The notes beneath the pieces are model-generated. The model was not told where the DNA came from. It ran no database searches and worked only from the letters and a program-made list of their open reading frames with translations. A DNA stretch of 43,890 nucleotides from Acetofilamentum sp. (lineage in GTDB: Bacteria > Bacteroidota > Bacteroidia > Bacteroidales > DYOH01): assembly GCA_020720625.1 (NCBI GenBank), contig DYOH01000024.1, positions 1 through 43,890 of the forward strand, given 5' to 3'. Below are positions 8,383 to 16,894 of the stretch, piece by piece (positions within the stretch are counted from its first letter, which is position 1; the number at the start of each line of letters is the position of its first letter). The position numbers were made by a program, and so were the translations under genes.

Positions 8383-9573
8383 TTAAATCATTACAGATTT
8401 TACAGCGTTTGCGGCTTCTTGTAGTGTAATGGCCGAAATAACTTTTAAGCCCGATAAATCAATCAATTCTTTGCCTTCTTCTGCGTTTGTTCCTTGCAAA
8501 CGAACTATTACCGGAATTTTTATGTCGCCAATTGCTTTATAGGCTTCAACAACTCCGGCTGCAACGCGGTCGCAACGTACAATTCCTCCAAAAATATTGA
8601 TAAGTATTGCTCTAACGTTGGGATCTTTTAGTATGATACGAAATCCTGCTTCTACTGTTTGCGCATTGGCTGTGCCTCCTACATCTAAAAAGTTGGCTGG
8701 TTCGCCGCCCGAAAGTTTTATGATGTCCATGGTTGCCATTGCCAATCCGGCACCATTTACCATGCAACCTACATCTCCGTCTAGTTTGATAAAGTTCAGA
8801 TTGTATTTTCCGGCTTCAATTTCGTGTGGATTTTCCTCTGATAAGTCTCTTAAATCGGCATAATTTGGATGACGATACATTGCATTATCGTCCAGATTTA
8901 CCTTGGCATCTACGGCAATTACCTTGTCGTCGGATGTTTTTAGCACCGGATTGATTTCGAACATCGAAGCATCGGTTTTTTCGTAAGCTTTGTATAAGGA
9001 GATGATAAAATTTACCATTTCCTTAAACGCTTTTCCGCTTAGTCCTAGGTTAAACGCAATTTTTCGCGCTTGAAAACCTTGTAAACCAACTTTGGGGTCA
9101 ATTTCTTCTGTGAAAATTTTTTCGGGTGATTTCTCTGCCACTGTTTCAATGTCCATACCGCCCTCGGGAGAATACATAATAATATTTCTGCCTGTTTGAC
9201 GGTTTAGTAATACACTCATGTAGTACTCCTGGGTTTGACTTTCGCCCGGATAGTAAACATCTTGAGCTATAAGTACTTTGTTTACCTTTTTGCCTTCTGG
9301 CCCTGTTTGATGGGTAACTAATTGCATGCCAATTATTTTAGACGCAAGTTCTTTTACTTCGTCCAGATTTTTGGCTAACTTTACGCCGCCTCCTTTGCCT
9401 CTTCCGCCGGCATGTATCTGGGCTTTTACAACCCACCATGTTGTGCCTGTTTGGCGATTTAATTCTTTGGCTGCTTCTACTGCTTCTTCAGGGCTATGGG
9501 CTACAATTCCTTCCTGAATGCCTACTCCATTGCTTTTCAATATTTCTTTTCCTTGATACTCGTGGATATTCAT
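8383..9573 (-). CDS. sucC: Succinyl-CoA synthetase (ADP-forming) beta subunit
   Basis: 396 residues, close to the usual ~388-400. The enzyme interconverts succinyl-CoA and succinate with substrate-level phosphorylation in the citric-acid cycle, as a heteromer with SucD. The start MNIHEYQGKEILK is the family signature. The ATP-grasp glycine-rich loop GGRGKGGGVKLA lies at ~57-68, and the C-terminal ligase domain contains GGTANAQTVEAGF and NIFGGIVRCDRVAAG. sucD is not in this window, so the subunits are not adjacent here. It has its own probable promoter (9601-9608) and terminator, so it is likely transcribed separately from the aspS operon upstream. Confidence 0.97.
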   Translation of the reverse strand: MNIHEYQGKEILKSNGVGIQEGIVAHSPEEAVEAAKELNRQTGTTWWVVKAQIHAGGRGKGGGVKLAKNLDEVKELASKIIGMQLVTHQTGPEGKKVNKVLIAQDVYYPGESQTQEYYMSVLLNRQTGRNIIMYSPEGGMDIETVAEKSPEKIFTEEIDPKVGLQGFQARKIAFNLGLSGKAFKEMVNFIISLYKAYEKTDASMFEINPVLKTSDDKVIAVDAKVNLDDNAMYRHPNYADLRDLSEENPHEIEAGKYNLNFIKLDGDVGCMVNGAGLAMATMDIIKLSGGEPANFLDVGGTANAQTVEAGFRIILKDPNVRAILINIFGGIVRCDRVAAGVVEAYKAIGDIKIPVIVRLQGTNAEEGKELIDLSGLKVISAITLQEAANAVKSVMI

Positions 9574-9600
9574 ATCGTAGATTTTTTTTTAAATTTGCAT

Positions 9601-9608
9601 CAAAAATA
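9601..9608 (-). promoter_or_regulatory. -7 box for sucC
   Basis: On the minus strand this reads TATTTTTG, fitting TAnnTTTG, 28 bases before the sucC start. No exact -33 TTTG is seen at the right distance. Confidence 0.4.
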
Positions 9609-9650
9609 TAGTTTTTTTAATCTAAATTATTATACAATGCTGTTGAACAT

Positions 9651-10001
9651 CTAAATTTGTCCATATTTATTTAAACAATTATTTAGAGCTGCTTTTAGGC
9701 GCGGCACTTTGGTATGAATAAGCTCCCAAGCCAAATCCAAATCAAGGGTAAATCTTACATCTGCCACTTTTTTTTCCAGGTAATCAAATTCATCCCATTG
9801 AATGGTGGTTATTTGGGCTTTTGCCGATTCATCAATCTTTTTTACTGCATCGCTCACGCTGATAAAATTTAGTATTACTGCATGATTGGCTATGGAATGA
9901 TTTTTAAATTCATCGGCATTGGTAAAATTTCCTGCAAGTTCCTGAACCTTTTTTATTCCGGTTAACATGGTTTGTAATAATTCGAGGGTTTGCTTATCCA
10001 T
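9651..10001 (-). CDS. HepT-like (DUF86) protein lacking the RNase motif
   Basis: 116 residues, all helical. The layout 'AVILNFISVSDAVKKI ... IQWDEF ... DLDLAWELIHTKVPRLK' matches HepT/DUF86 proteins, the RNase or AMPylation-target partner of MNT nucleotidyltransferases. In that family an Arg-X4-6-His catalytic motif follows the 'W..I' helix. Here the stretch near residue 83 (VRFTLDLDLAWE) keeps the Arg but lacks the His-Asp-Tyr segment. No MNT antitoxin gene is adjacent. It begins 9 bases after the aspS stop and is probably co-transcribed with it. It is best read as a domesticated or inactive homologue; a different four-helix family is possible. Confidence 0.55.
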   Translation of the reverse strand: MDKQTLELLQTMLTGIKKVQELAGNFTNADEFKNHSIANHAVILNFISVSDAVKKIDESAKAQITTIQWDEFDYLEKKVADVRFTLDLDLAWELIHTKVPRLKAALNNCLNKYGQI

Positions 10002-10010
10002 TGTCTGATA

Positions 10011-11765
10011 TTATTGTTTAATAATCTGAATATTAAGCTCTTTTAGCTGTTTCTCGTTGATTGCCGATGGTGCATCAGACATTACATCTTTGCCCGAATT
10101 ATTTTTTGGGAAGGCGATTACATCTTTTATCGAATCTACCCTGGCAAACAGCGAAACCCATCTGTCTAAACCAAACGCTAAACCTCCGTGAGGGGGTGCA
10201 CCATATTTAAATGCGCCTATCAAAAATCCGAACTGGTTTTGGGCTTCTTGATCACTAAAACCCAATAATTTAAACATTTTTTCTTGTAAATGTTGGTCGT
10301 GAATCCTAATGGATCCTCCTCCTACTTCTACTCCATTTATTACCAAATCGTAGGCATTTGCTCTTACAACTGCCGGATTTTTTTCCAATAGATGTAAATC
10401 TTCCGGAATTGGTGAAGTAAATGGGTGGTGCATTGCGAAAAATCGTTGTTCTTCTTCATTGTATTCTAATAGCGGAAAATCTACTACCCATAAGGGCTTA
10501 AATTCATCAGGGTTTCTTAATTCCAGTCTATTACCCAGTTCTAAACGTAATTCGCTAAGTGCTGATAGTGTTTTGTTTTTGCTTCCAGAGAGAATTAATA
10601 CTAAGTCGCCGGGTTTTGCATTGGTTTTTTCTGCCCAAACGCCCAATTCTTCGGTTGTGTAAAATTTATCTACCGACGATTTAAGGCTGCCGTCGGTATT
10701 GTATTTTAAGTAGACCATTCCTTTAGCGCCAATTTGAGGTCTTTTTACAAAATCTGTTAGTTCATCGAGTTGTTTTCTTGTATATTCTGAGCATGATTTG
10801 GCGCAAATGGCTCCAATATATTCTGCTTCGTCGAATACTTTAAACTCCGGTTTTTTTGCCGAATCTGTTAGTTCCGTTATTGTCATCTCAAAACGTATGT
10901 CGGGGCGGTCGTTTCCGTATTTTTCCATGGCCACTTGATAGGTCATTTTCGGAAAATCGTAGTTTAAATCCACGCCTGCCACTTGTTTAAATACGTGTTT
11001 AGCCATGCCTTCAAATGTTCTTAAAACGTCATCGCGCTCCACAAACGACATTTCGCAGTCTATCTGTGTAAATTCTGGCTGACGGTCGGATCGTAAATCC
11101 TCGTCGCGGAAACATTTTACAATTTGATAGTATTTATCGTAGCCTCCTACCATAAGCAATTGTTTAAACATTTGGGGAGATTGCGGCAAAGCATAAAATT
11201 CGCCTGAATTCATTCGCGATGGTACTACAAAATCGCGTGCACCTTCGGGGGTCGATTTTATGAGATAAGGGGTTTCTATGTCTAAAAAGTCGAGGCTGTC
11301 GAGGTATTTTCTTACTTCGCGGGTAAATTTATGTCTTAATATCAGGTTTTTTTGCATCGGACCTCGACGCAAATCTAAGAATCGGTATTGGTATCGCAGT
11401 TCTTCTCCTCCGTCGGTTTTTTCTTCTATCGTAAATGGTGGCGTTTCCGAAGCATTCAGAATGCTAAAGCTTTCAACCAGAATTTCTATCTCTCCTGTGG
11501 GAATTTTAACATTTTTGCTGCTTCGCTCTTGCACTTTTCCATGGGCTGTAATTACAAATTCTCTTCCCAGCTCTTTGTTTGCCCGGGCTGATAGTTCGGG
11601 CATTTTTTCCTGGTCGAAAAATAATTGCGTAATTCCGTATCTGTCTCGTAAATCTACGAATGTAAGTCCTCCCAGATTTCGGATTCTTTGTACCCAACCG
11701 CTAAGCTGCACCTGCTGCCCAAGGTTTTCAATTCTTAATTCACCACAATTGTGCGTTCTGTACAT
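10011..11765 (-). CDS. aspS: Aspartyl-tRNA synthetase, bacterial type
   Basis: 584 residues (E. coli enzyme 590). Class II synthetase that charges tRNA-Asp. The N-terminal OB-fold anticodon domain covers ~1-105. Motif 2 ([18 protein letters not shown]) is at ~219-236, the bacterial GAD insertion at ~290-390, and motif 3 ([11 protein letters not shown]) at ~531-541. GAD and the length place it with the bacterial discriminating-type enzymes rather than the shorter archaeal type. First gene of a probable operon with the HepT-like gene. Two tRNA-Asp genes lie about 2.5 kb away. Confidence 0.97.
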   Translation of the reverse strand: MYRTHNCGELRIENLGQQVQLSGWVQRIRNLGGLTFVDLRDRYGITQLFFDQEKMPELSARANKELGREFVITAHGKVQERSSKNVKIPTGEIEILVESFSILNASETPPFTIEEKTDGGEELRYQYRFLDLRRGPMQKNLILRHKFTREVRKYLDSLDFLDIETPYLIKSTPEGARDFVVPSRMNSGEFYALPQSPQMFKQLLMVGGYDKYYQIVKCFRDEDLRSDRQPEFTQIDCEMSFVERDDVLRTFEGMAKHVFKQVAGVDLNYDFPKMTYQVAMEKYGNDRPDIRFEMTITELTDSAKKPEFKVFDEAEYIGAICAKSCSEYTRKQLDELTDFVKRPQIGAKGMVYLKYNTDGSLKSSVDKFYTTEELGVWAEKTNAKPGDLVLILSGSKNKTLSALSELRLELGNRLELRNPDEFKPLWVVDFPLLEYNEEEQRFFAMHHPFTSPIPEDLHLLEKNPAVVRANAYDLVINGVEVGGGSIRIHDQHLQEKMFKLLGFSDQEAQNQFGFLIGAFKYGAPPHGGLAFGLDRWVSLFARVDSIKDVIAFPKNNSGKDVMSDAPSAINEKQLKELNIQIIKQ

Positions 11766-11861
11766 ATAATTATCTTGTTATTTTAAATATGCATTTTTTC
11801 ATAGCGTTTTCTTTTTTTCTTTGCCTAATTAGGAAACCATTTGGTCGCTATTTATTTTATG

Positions 11862-11869
11862 CAAAAGTA
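11862..11869 (-). promoter_or_regulatory. -7 box candidate for aspS
   Basis: The minus strand reads TACTTTTG, fitting TAnnTTTG, about 97 bases before the aspS start. The -33 partner is unclear: the nearest minus-strand TTTG gives a spacer of only 13. The rest of the 11766-12039 divergent gap shows nothing further. Confidence 0.35.
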
Positions 11870-12039
11870 ATTGAAAAGAAATCAAATTTAAATTTTTTTT
11901 GAAATATTGGACATAAAAATTGAATGCTTTTTGGCCTTTTTGTTGTCAATCTGACTTATTTTTTGGATTCAATTTAATACTAAATTAATGTTTAGGCAAT
12001 ACTAATGTATTATTATTGTGGTTTGAAAATTAATTGATT

Positions 12040-12849
12040 ATGCGTATTTGTGTTATTTCAGACTTGCATATCGGAGCCGGAAAAGAATTTGATACTTTTA
12101 ATTGGAATATCGATGATTTCTTATTGATGCTAGAATATGTAGAAAAAAAATTCGATATCAGGAAAATTGTTCTTAATGGTGATATCTTTGATTTATATCA
12201 GCATAATTTTAGCGAGATTCTTGAGCATAATAAACAACTTTTTCAATATTTTGCTCAGGAAAAATTTATTTTTTTGAGAGGAAATCATGATGCCGGTATT
12301 CCTGATATTTTTGATAATTTTTTGATAACCAATAAGCAGGGAAAGAAAATTTATTTCGAACACGGGCATTTGGCCGATTTTATGAACGGTACTCATTTTG
12401 GCCGAAAATTAGGGCAATGGGGATATAGATTGCTTAAAAATTTTATGCACATGGAGATTGTTCAAAATATTTTTATGAAGATTGTGCAATTAAATGATCA
12501 GATTGATAGAATTCCTAGAAAGTATGATACATATAAATATTTAAATTATGCACTCAAATTGCTACGAAACTACGATTTTGTGGTTTTAAGTCATACACAC
12601 AAGCTCGAAGAGCATAAAACTTATTATTTGAATCAGAAGAAGATATATGTAAATACTGGTTCTTGTTCTTTGGGTCGGTTTCAGGCTTTGGTTTTGGATA
12701 CCGAAAATTTGAAATACACCACTTTAAAACTTGGGAAAAAGGCGGTGGCGCGAAGGTTGGTGAAAATCAAAAACCCTGATATTGAAAATCAAATATTTGT
12801 AAATGAGACATCTGAACTTATAATGGAAAATGTTTTAGTGGAACAATAA
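12040..12849 (+). CDS. Calcineurin-like metallophosphoesterase (UDP-diacylglucosamine hydrolase-like)
   Basis: 269 residues from the ATG at 12040; an in-frame TTG two codons earlier is less likely. All metal-binding blocks are present: SDLH (D8, H10), GD (47-48), GNHD (81-84), an H-G-H at 108-110, and SHTH (184-187). No signal peptide or membrane segment is seen, so it is cytoplasmic or peripheral. The layout resembles LpxH-type UDP-2,3-diacylglucosamine pyrophosphatases and the related Bacteroidota group, but the substrate is not proven. It is followed after 9 bases by a HAD-family lipoprotein gene, so the two probably form an operon of phosphohydrolases. Confidence 0.8.
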   Translation: MRICVISDLHIGAGKEFDTFNWNIDDFLLMLEYVEKKFDIRKIVLNGDIFDLYQHNFSEILEHNKQLFQYFAQEKFIFLRGNHDAGIPDIFDNFLITNKQGKKIYFEHGHLADFMNGTHFGRKLGQWGYRLLKNFMHMEIVQNIFMKIVQLNDQIDRIPRKYDTYKYLNYALKLLRNYDFVVLSHTHKLEEHKTYYLNQKKIYVNTGSCSLGRFQALVLDTENLKYTTLKLGKKAVARRLVKIKNPDIENQIFVNETSELIMENVLVEQ

Positions 12850-12858
12850 TGTGAAATT

Positions 12859-13995
12859 ATGAAAAATTGGGGTATTTTTTTTAGTCTGTGGTTTTTCGTT
12901 TTATCTTGTCAAAAAAAAATGGAGTTTGAACCGATGTTTTCTGAGAACTGGACTAGCAGTAATCAGCTCAAATTGAGTGAAATAATTGCTCATAATGCGC
13001 ATAATGGGAAAGTAGCTATTTTCGATTTTGATAATACCACGCTCTGCCGTGATATTGGCGAAGCTACCATGGCCCAACTCGAAATGGATAGCCTCCTCTT
13101 TTTTTCGGAATCGCTTGCGGCTATTAGTCCGCAGCTTGGTAATCCTGATGTGAAAAGTGTTTCGGGTTATTACGATGCTTTGTTGCATTTAGAGCCTAAT
13201 AGTCATACAAATGCCTATTTATGGGCGGCGCAGAGTTTGTCGGGGCTTAATCTAAGGCAAATCATTGAGGCTACAAAAAGGGTGATGGATAAGGGTGAAG
13301 CAAGTTTTGAGCTAAATAAAACCCAGGCATTCATCGTAGGAGATTTTCCTGTACCATATATTTATCCGGAGATGGTTGAATTATATGCTGTTTTAATTCG
13401 AAATGGAATTGAACCCTTTGTTGTGTCGGCTTCTAACATTTGGAGTGTGCGTTATACCGTGCTAAAATATCTGAATCCCAAAATATCTGCTAAAAATGGG
13501 ATGGATTCTATTGTAAAGCCTGAGAATGTGTTTGGTATTCATTTTTGGCTGCGCGATAAGCGGGATAATAAACTCTACAAGGATGAATATTTGTTAAAAA
13601 CTAATGTACTATATGCTCAAATGGATTATGTAGAGCTTGAGAATTACGTGATAACAAATTTGCCTATTTTGCCTGTTACTGCTTATGGTGGAAAGCTTGC
13701 GCTTATTTACGAAAAAATCGGTAAAATAAAACCTTTACTCGTGGCAGGTGATAGTCCAAACGACTTTTTGATGCTTTCGATTGCAGAATATAAACTCTGG
13801 ATTGCCAGAATGGAGAAACCTGATTATTTAGAAGCTTTTTTTGAAGAATTCAAGGATGAAAAAAATATTATTCTGCAGCCGGTACTAAACAGCTACAATT
13901 CCGGATTTTATGGCGATACTAATGCGCTAATTAAATTATCCGAAAAACATGCTAAAATTTTGTTTATCAAAAAGTCCGTAGAATTATTGCATTAA
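12859..13995 (+). CDS. HAD-superfamily phosphatase lipoprotein
   Basis: 378 residues. The signal peptide ends in a lipobox FVLSC with Cys17, so it is a predicted lipoprotein. HAD motifs: I DFDNT at 56-60, II the Ser of 'VVSAS' near 195, III the Lys of GGKLALI, IV GDSPND at 297-302. A cap region lies between motifs I and II. The tone of motif I (DFDNTTLCRDIGEA) recalls phosphorylcholine and phosphoserine phosphatases; PchP-like activity is possible but unproven. It probably shares a transcript with the metallophosphoesterase 9 bases upstream. A MITE follows 22 bases after the stop. Confidence 0.75.
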   Translation: MKNWGIFFSLWFFVLSCQKKMEFEPMFSENWTSSNQLKLSEIIAHNAHNGKVAIFDFDNTTLCRDIGEATMAQLEMDSLLFFSESLAAISPQLGNPDVKSVSGYYDALLHLEPNSHTNAYLWAAQSLSGLNLRQIIEATKRVMDKGEASFELNKTQAFIVGDFPVPYIYPEMVELYAVLIRNGIEPFVVSASNIWSVRYTVLKYLNPKISAKNGMDSIVKPENVFGIHFWLRDKRDNKLYKDEYLLKTNVLYAQMDYVELENYVITNLPILPVTAYGGKLALIYEKIGKIKPLLVAGDSPNDFLMLSIAEYKLWIARMEKPDYLEAFFEEFKDEKNIILQPVLNSYNSGFYGDTNALIKLSEKHAKILFIKKSVELLH

Positions 13996-14017
13996 AATGA
14001 TATTAGTAATAAAGTAA

Positions 14018-14149
14018 GAGTCTAGTCTAAAAACCCTGCCAGCGTTGATTTTTATAAAATGCTGTAACTGTACTAAACAGTTTATAAGTCAATTAAGAAA
14101 ACGCTGGCAGGGGGTATAATCATTTTTTCAATCTTTTTAGACTGAACTC
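14018..14149. mobile_element. MITE copy 2 (132 bp)
   Basis: Same element as 8165-8295, here flanked by a different 6-bp direct repeat AAGTAA (14012-14017 and 14150-14155). The inner inverted repeat is at 14034-14046 / 14100-14112. Different target duplications at the two sites show independent insertion rather than segmental duplication. It has no coding capacity, so mobilisation would need a transposase elsewhere in the genome. Confidence 0.9.
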
Positions 14150-14183
14150 AAGTAATCTTTCTGAACTAATTAATAATAAACAC

Positions 14184-14211
14184 AAAAAGCAGCACAAATG
14201 TGCTGCTTTTT
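14184..14211 (-). terminator. Bidirectional terminator next to tRNA-Asp 1
   Basis: GCAGCACA (14189-14196) pairs with TGTGCTGC (14199-14206). A-runs and T-runs flank the stem on both sides, so it can serve the minus-strand tRNA and also the plus-strand HAD gene. Confidence 0.85.
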
Positions 14212-14212
14212 G

Positions 14213-14286
14213 CGGTCTGGACGGGACTCGAACCCGCGACCCCATGCGTGACAGGCATGTATTCTAACCAACTGAACTACCAAACC
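14213..14286 (-). tRNA. tRNA-Asp(GTC)
   Basis: The minus strand gives a 7-bp acceptor stem (GGTTTGG with CCAGACC, one G-T pair), discriminator G73 as expected for tRNA-Asp, anticodon stem CATGC/GCATG with loop CTGTCAC (anticodon GTC), and T-arm GCGGG-TTCGAGT-CCCGT. CCA is not encoded. It is identical to the copy at 14409-14482. Confidence 0.96.
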
Positions 14287-14329
14287 ATTATATTTATTTT
14301 TATATTTTGTTTGAAATGTGGTTGTATTA

Positions 14330-14370
14330 TCCCGATGAATCGGGATATTCTAATCATAGAACACCAAACC
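14330..14370 (-). pseudogene. tRNA-Asp 5'-half remnant with hairpin
   Basis: On the minus strand, bases 14370 to 14346 resemble the first ~27 bases of tRNA-Asp: GGTTTGGT, GTTC and TTAGAATA are in the same order, with small deletions between. Instead of the anticodon arm there is a 7-bp hairpin TCCCGAT-GA-ATCGGGA (14330-14345). It cannot fold as a tRNA. It is either an internally deleted copy or a tRNA-derived short element. Confidence 0.5.
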
Positions 14371-14385
14371 AAATTTTTATTATTA

Positions 14386-14407
14386 AAAATCTGACTTTAC
14401 AGATTTT
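14386..14407 (-). terminator. Terminator of tRNA-Asp 2
   Basis: AAAATCTG (14386-14393) pairs with CAGATTTT (14400-14407) directly after the 3' end of the second tRNA on the minus strand, and an AT-rich T-run follows. Each tRNA therefore seems to have its own terminator. Confidence 0.7.
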
Positions 14408-14408
14408 G

Positions 14409-14482
14409 CGGTCTGGACGGGACTCGAACCCGCGACCCCATGCGTGACAGGCATGTATTCTAACCAACTGAACTACCAAACC
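14409..14482 (-). tRNA. tRNA-Asp(GTC), second copy
   Basis: Base-for-base the same 74-base gene as at 14213-14286, with the same anticodon GTC and discriminator G. The duplication gives two identical genes 122 bases apart. Confidence 0.96.
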
Positions 14483-14713
14483 AATATTTCATTTTATATG
14501 CTAGTCTTTGATGCGATTCTCCCGAGTATTCGGGATATTCTAACCTAAGATTACTAAGCAAGTATATTTATATAGTTTTAAATGTTTGTGCGGCTCTCCC
14601 ATTTATTTGGGATATTTCGTTCAAAGTACCCTCAACTATAAGTTTTACCCTTTCTTTAAAGGCGATGCAAAGATAGTTTCAATTTTTTATTTTGCAAAAT
14701 AATTTCGAAAAAA
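14483..14713. other. Spacer with two more tRNA-linked hairpins
   Basis: No gene is seen. TCCCGA-GTAT-TCGGGA (14520-14535) is followed by TATTCTAACC, the same 10 bases as in the tRNA-Asp D-arm region. TCCCA...TGGGA (14597-14612) is a weaker third version followed by TATTTCGTT. Both are preceded by GCG-TCT-like bases similar to the tRNA 3' end, as if the middle of a tRNA gene had been replaced by a short hairpin. Confidence 0.4.
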
Positions 14714-15247
14714 TTAAATCGAAAAAAAACTTATATGAACTTTTCCGTATTTTTTCTCTTTTTTGAAACGCGGATGATTTTTAAAATTATTCTTAGCCGA
14801 ATGCTCAAGGATAAGCATTCCTTCGGGTTTAATTGCATTTTTGTTGAAAATAAAATCAGGAATTTTATCAATTCCGGGCATGTCGTAGGGCGGGTCGGCA
14901 AATATGATGTCAAACTGTTGGTTCGATTCTTCAATGAATTTAAACGCATCTGCATGCAAAGGAATTACAGAGCTAAGGCCAAAGTATTCGGCTGTTTTCC
15001 GAATAAAATCAATATGTTTTGTGCTAATATCTAGTGCAATAACCTTTGTGGTTCCCCTTGATGCAAATTCGTAGCTAATACTTCCGGTTCCTGCAAACAT
15101 GTCTAATACGCTAAGTTCATCGAAATAATAATCGTTGTTTAGCATATTAAACAAACTTTCTTTTGCCAAATCAGTGGTTGGTCTCGAACTAAAGAATTTG
15201 CTTTCGGGAATAGGTCTACCAGCTAAATCGCCTCCAATAATTCTCAT
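14714..15247 (-). CDS. rsmD: 16S rRNA (guanine(966)-N(2))-methyltransferase
   Basis: 177 residues, near the usual 180-200. SAM-dependent methylation of G966 in 16S rRNA. It opens with MRIIGGDLAGRPI, has the family 'RPTTDLAKESLFNML' segment at ~22-37, SAM motif I DMFAGTGS at 49-56, and the catalytic DPPY at 118-121. Its start codon overlaps the stop of the DUF3822 gene by one base (TAATG), so the two are translationally coupled and form an operon with the membrane-protein gene at 16819. Confidence 0.93.
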   Translation of the reverse strand: MRIIGGDLAGRPIPESKFFSSRPTTDLAKESLFNMLNNDYYFDELSVLDMFAGTGSISYEFASRGTTKVIALDISTKHIDFIRKTAEYFGLSSVIPLHADAFKFIEESNQQFDIIFADPPYDMPGIDKIPDFIFNKNAIKPEGMLILEHSAKNNFKNHPRFKKEKKYGKVHISFFSI

Positions 15248-16092
15248 TACTCAAGAGCTAATAGAGGAAATAATAAATGTTCGGGTAACTCATCAAAGGA
15301 GTACACATAAGTAGTATTATTGTCGAGTTTTAAAAAACTGAATGTTGAAAAGAAACCTAGCAGCGTTTTGTGTCGCTCGCTATTTTCTTCCACATCACCG
15401 GCTAAAATAATCTCTACTTTTAGGGGGTCTTTTTTTAGATTTTTCAGAACATCTAAAATATAATATACTGCATCAAGGTCGGTTTCTGCTCTGTAACTAT
15501 TAAAAAACATCATTTGTCCGTTTTCCACTACAGCCAGATAGAAAGAAACCGAGTTGAAAAATACCGCAGTAAACGAAGCAATTTCTTTTTGCTTATTGTA
15601 AAGCGACTGAAGCCAAATAGATGTTTGATGGTAAAACTCCACTTGCGGAAATTTGTTTACCAGATAATTGGTAAGATCCGAAGGAACAGAGAAAACCGTG
15701 TATAAATCCCAGCCCTTAACATGGTTAAATTGCAGTTCGTCTTCATCGTGCAAGGAATAATGAAGTTCAAATGCAAATTTTATATCCTGTCTGTTGAAAG
15801 AATTCTTTGGTATTACAATTACAGACGGAAACGCATAAACAAAACTTACGGCCTTGTAGTTTTTATTCAAAAATGCGTCGCCATTAATTTGTTGTCTAAC
15901 GAAATCAAGAAAAACGCCACTTGTTTGGTTGTATTTTTCCTGAAAACGAACAATTTTTAATCCATTATATCTTTTTCTGATGGCATCCGATACTGAAAAA
16001 GCATATCCGTCCAAACCTAATTGAACGGATAAGTGATATGTAGACGATTTTTGTACGTTAAAGCTGTTGTTGAATAAAGAGATATCTTTCAT
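15247..16092 (-). CDS. DUF3822 family protein
   Basis: 281 residues, cytoplasmic, no signal peptide. The length, the start (NVQKSSTYHLSVQLGLDGYAFSV) and the internal 'FYLAVVENGQMMFFNSYRAETDLDAVYYIL' pattern, given here only as family resemblance, fit DUF3822, a Bacteroidota family with an actin/ASKHA-like fold. Its biochemical role is not known. Coupling to rsmD by a one-base overlap is a common arrangement in the phylum and suggests a link to translation or growth, which is inference. Confidence 0.75.
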   Translation of the reverse strand: MKDISLFNNSFNVQKSSTYHLSVQLGLDGYAFSVSDAIRKRYNGLKIVRFQEKYNQTSGVFLDFVRQQINGDAFLNKNYKAVSFVYAFPSVIVIPKNSFNRQDIKFAFELHYSLHDEDELQFNHVKGWDLYTVFSVPSDLTNYLVNKFPQVEFYHQTSIWLQSLYNKQKEIASFTAVFFNSVSFYLAVVENGQMMFFNSYRAETDLDAVYYILDVLKNLKKDPLKVEIILAGDVEENSERHKTLLGFFSTFSFLKLDNNTTYVYSFDELPEHLLFPLLALE

Positions 16093-16105
16093 ACAATTTT
16101 AGGGT

Positions 16106-16819
16106 TTACTCCCAGTTTCCGGTGGTAAGTACTTCTGTAAGCGAGCCCACTTTTAATCCCGGGTATTTTTCGTTTTTTGTTCTGTCATCATTTAGATTTA
16201 CAATCAGTTGCCTGTTTAATCCTTTTAAAATGATATCGTTATGTGCTTTCGCTTCGAAAGCAGGTTCTTTGGTTTTCGACAGGGTTTCTAAAATGGTGGC
16301 AGCCATTTCAAATCTTTCATTCGAGAAAGGAACCAAAATCATGTCTTCCGGTTTCATCTCTTTAAATAAAGAGTCGCTTACGGCTAGTTTTACTGTGTCG
16401 CGACTAATTATGCCCATGTTGATTGCAATTTTTTCGGCCTCTTCGGCAGAGTGCATTAATGCGATGCTATCCGGAACCATGCCAATTGCCTTGATAATAA
16501 CCAAAGAATCGTACTTGGCAAATTGATACAAGGTATCTAAACTGCCTGTGTACTTGCCGTAAACACTTTTGTAGGCAAATTGTGTATCTTTGATTTTTTT
16601 TAGGCGTTTGATTGTTTCTTCATAACGCTCTTTTTTACCTTTTTCAAATTGAATAGGTTTCTGGATACTAGAAAACAAAAAATAGGCCAAAACTAGTATT
16701 GCTAATGTATACACTACATTGAGCGAATGCCTCATTATCGGCGATTTACTGGCTATAAAATACGTAAATACCGATAAGCCTATTAGTACAACGATTGCTA
16801 AGATTAAATAAAGTCCCAT
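16106..16819 (-). CDS. Membrane protein with cytoplasmic coiled region, unknown function
   Basis: 237 residues. Two transmembrane segments at ~3-22 and ~33-51, then a charged helical stretch (~57-80, EKGKKERYEETIKRLKKIKD-like) and a soluble C-terminal domain. Related uncharacterised proteins occur beside DUF3822 and rsmD in Bacteroidota as far as I recall, but I cannot name a family. It ends 13 bases before the DUF3822 start, so it is probably the first gene of that operon. Confidence 0.6.
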   Translation of the reverse strand: MGLYLILAIVVLIGLSVFTYFIASKSPIMRHSLNVVYTLAILVLAYFLFSSIQKPIQFEKGKKERYEETIKRLKKIKDTQFAYKSVYGKYTGSLDTLYQFAKYDSLVIIKAIGMVPDSIALMHSAEEAEKIAINMGIISRDTVKLAVSDSLFKEMKPEDMILVPFSNERFEMAATILETLSKTKEPAFEAKAHNDIILKGLNRQLIVNLNDDRTKNEKYPGLKVGSLTEVLTTGNWE

Positions 16820-16842
16820 TTTTATAATATTTTATTCTTTTG

Positions 16843-16850
16843 CAAAATTA
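16843..16850 (-). promoter_or_regulatory. -7 box for the rsmD operon
   Basis: The minus strand reads TAATTTTG, fitting TAnnTTTG, 24 bases before the start of the membrane-protein gene. No -33 element at the expected spacing is obvious. Confidence 0.4.
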
Positions 16851-16894
16851 AAAAAAGAAATTAATTAATAAATTTATAGTGCAAAAATTACAGC

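Noticed and set aside
8192-8386. Open frame across MITE copy 1 and the sucC terminator
   Set aside because: It reads through inverted repeats and a terminator; the same bases in MITE copy 2 do not support a conserved protein.
11278-11769. Long plus-strand open frame opposite aspS
   Set aside because: It lies wholly antisense to a certain aspS gene; its protein has no recognisable domain and its composition is that of a shadow frame.
8165-14149. The repeated 131/132-bp units as part of a CRISPR array or a segmental duplication
   Set aside because: The two copies are about 6 kb apart, have different 6-bp target duplications and inverted ends, and lack spacers.
14200-14394. Open frame across tRNA-Asp 1
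   Set aside because: It overlaps an intact tRNA gene and a tRNA remnant.
16122-16526. Plus-strand frame opposite the membrane-protein gene
   Set aside because: The minus-strand frame has transmembrane segments, an operon position and a promoter box; this one has none.
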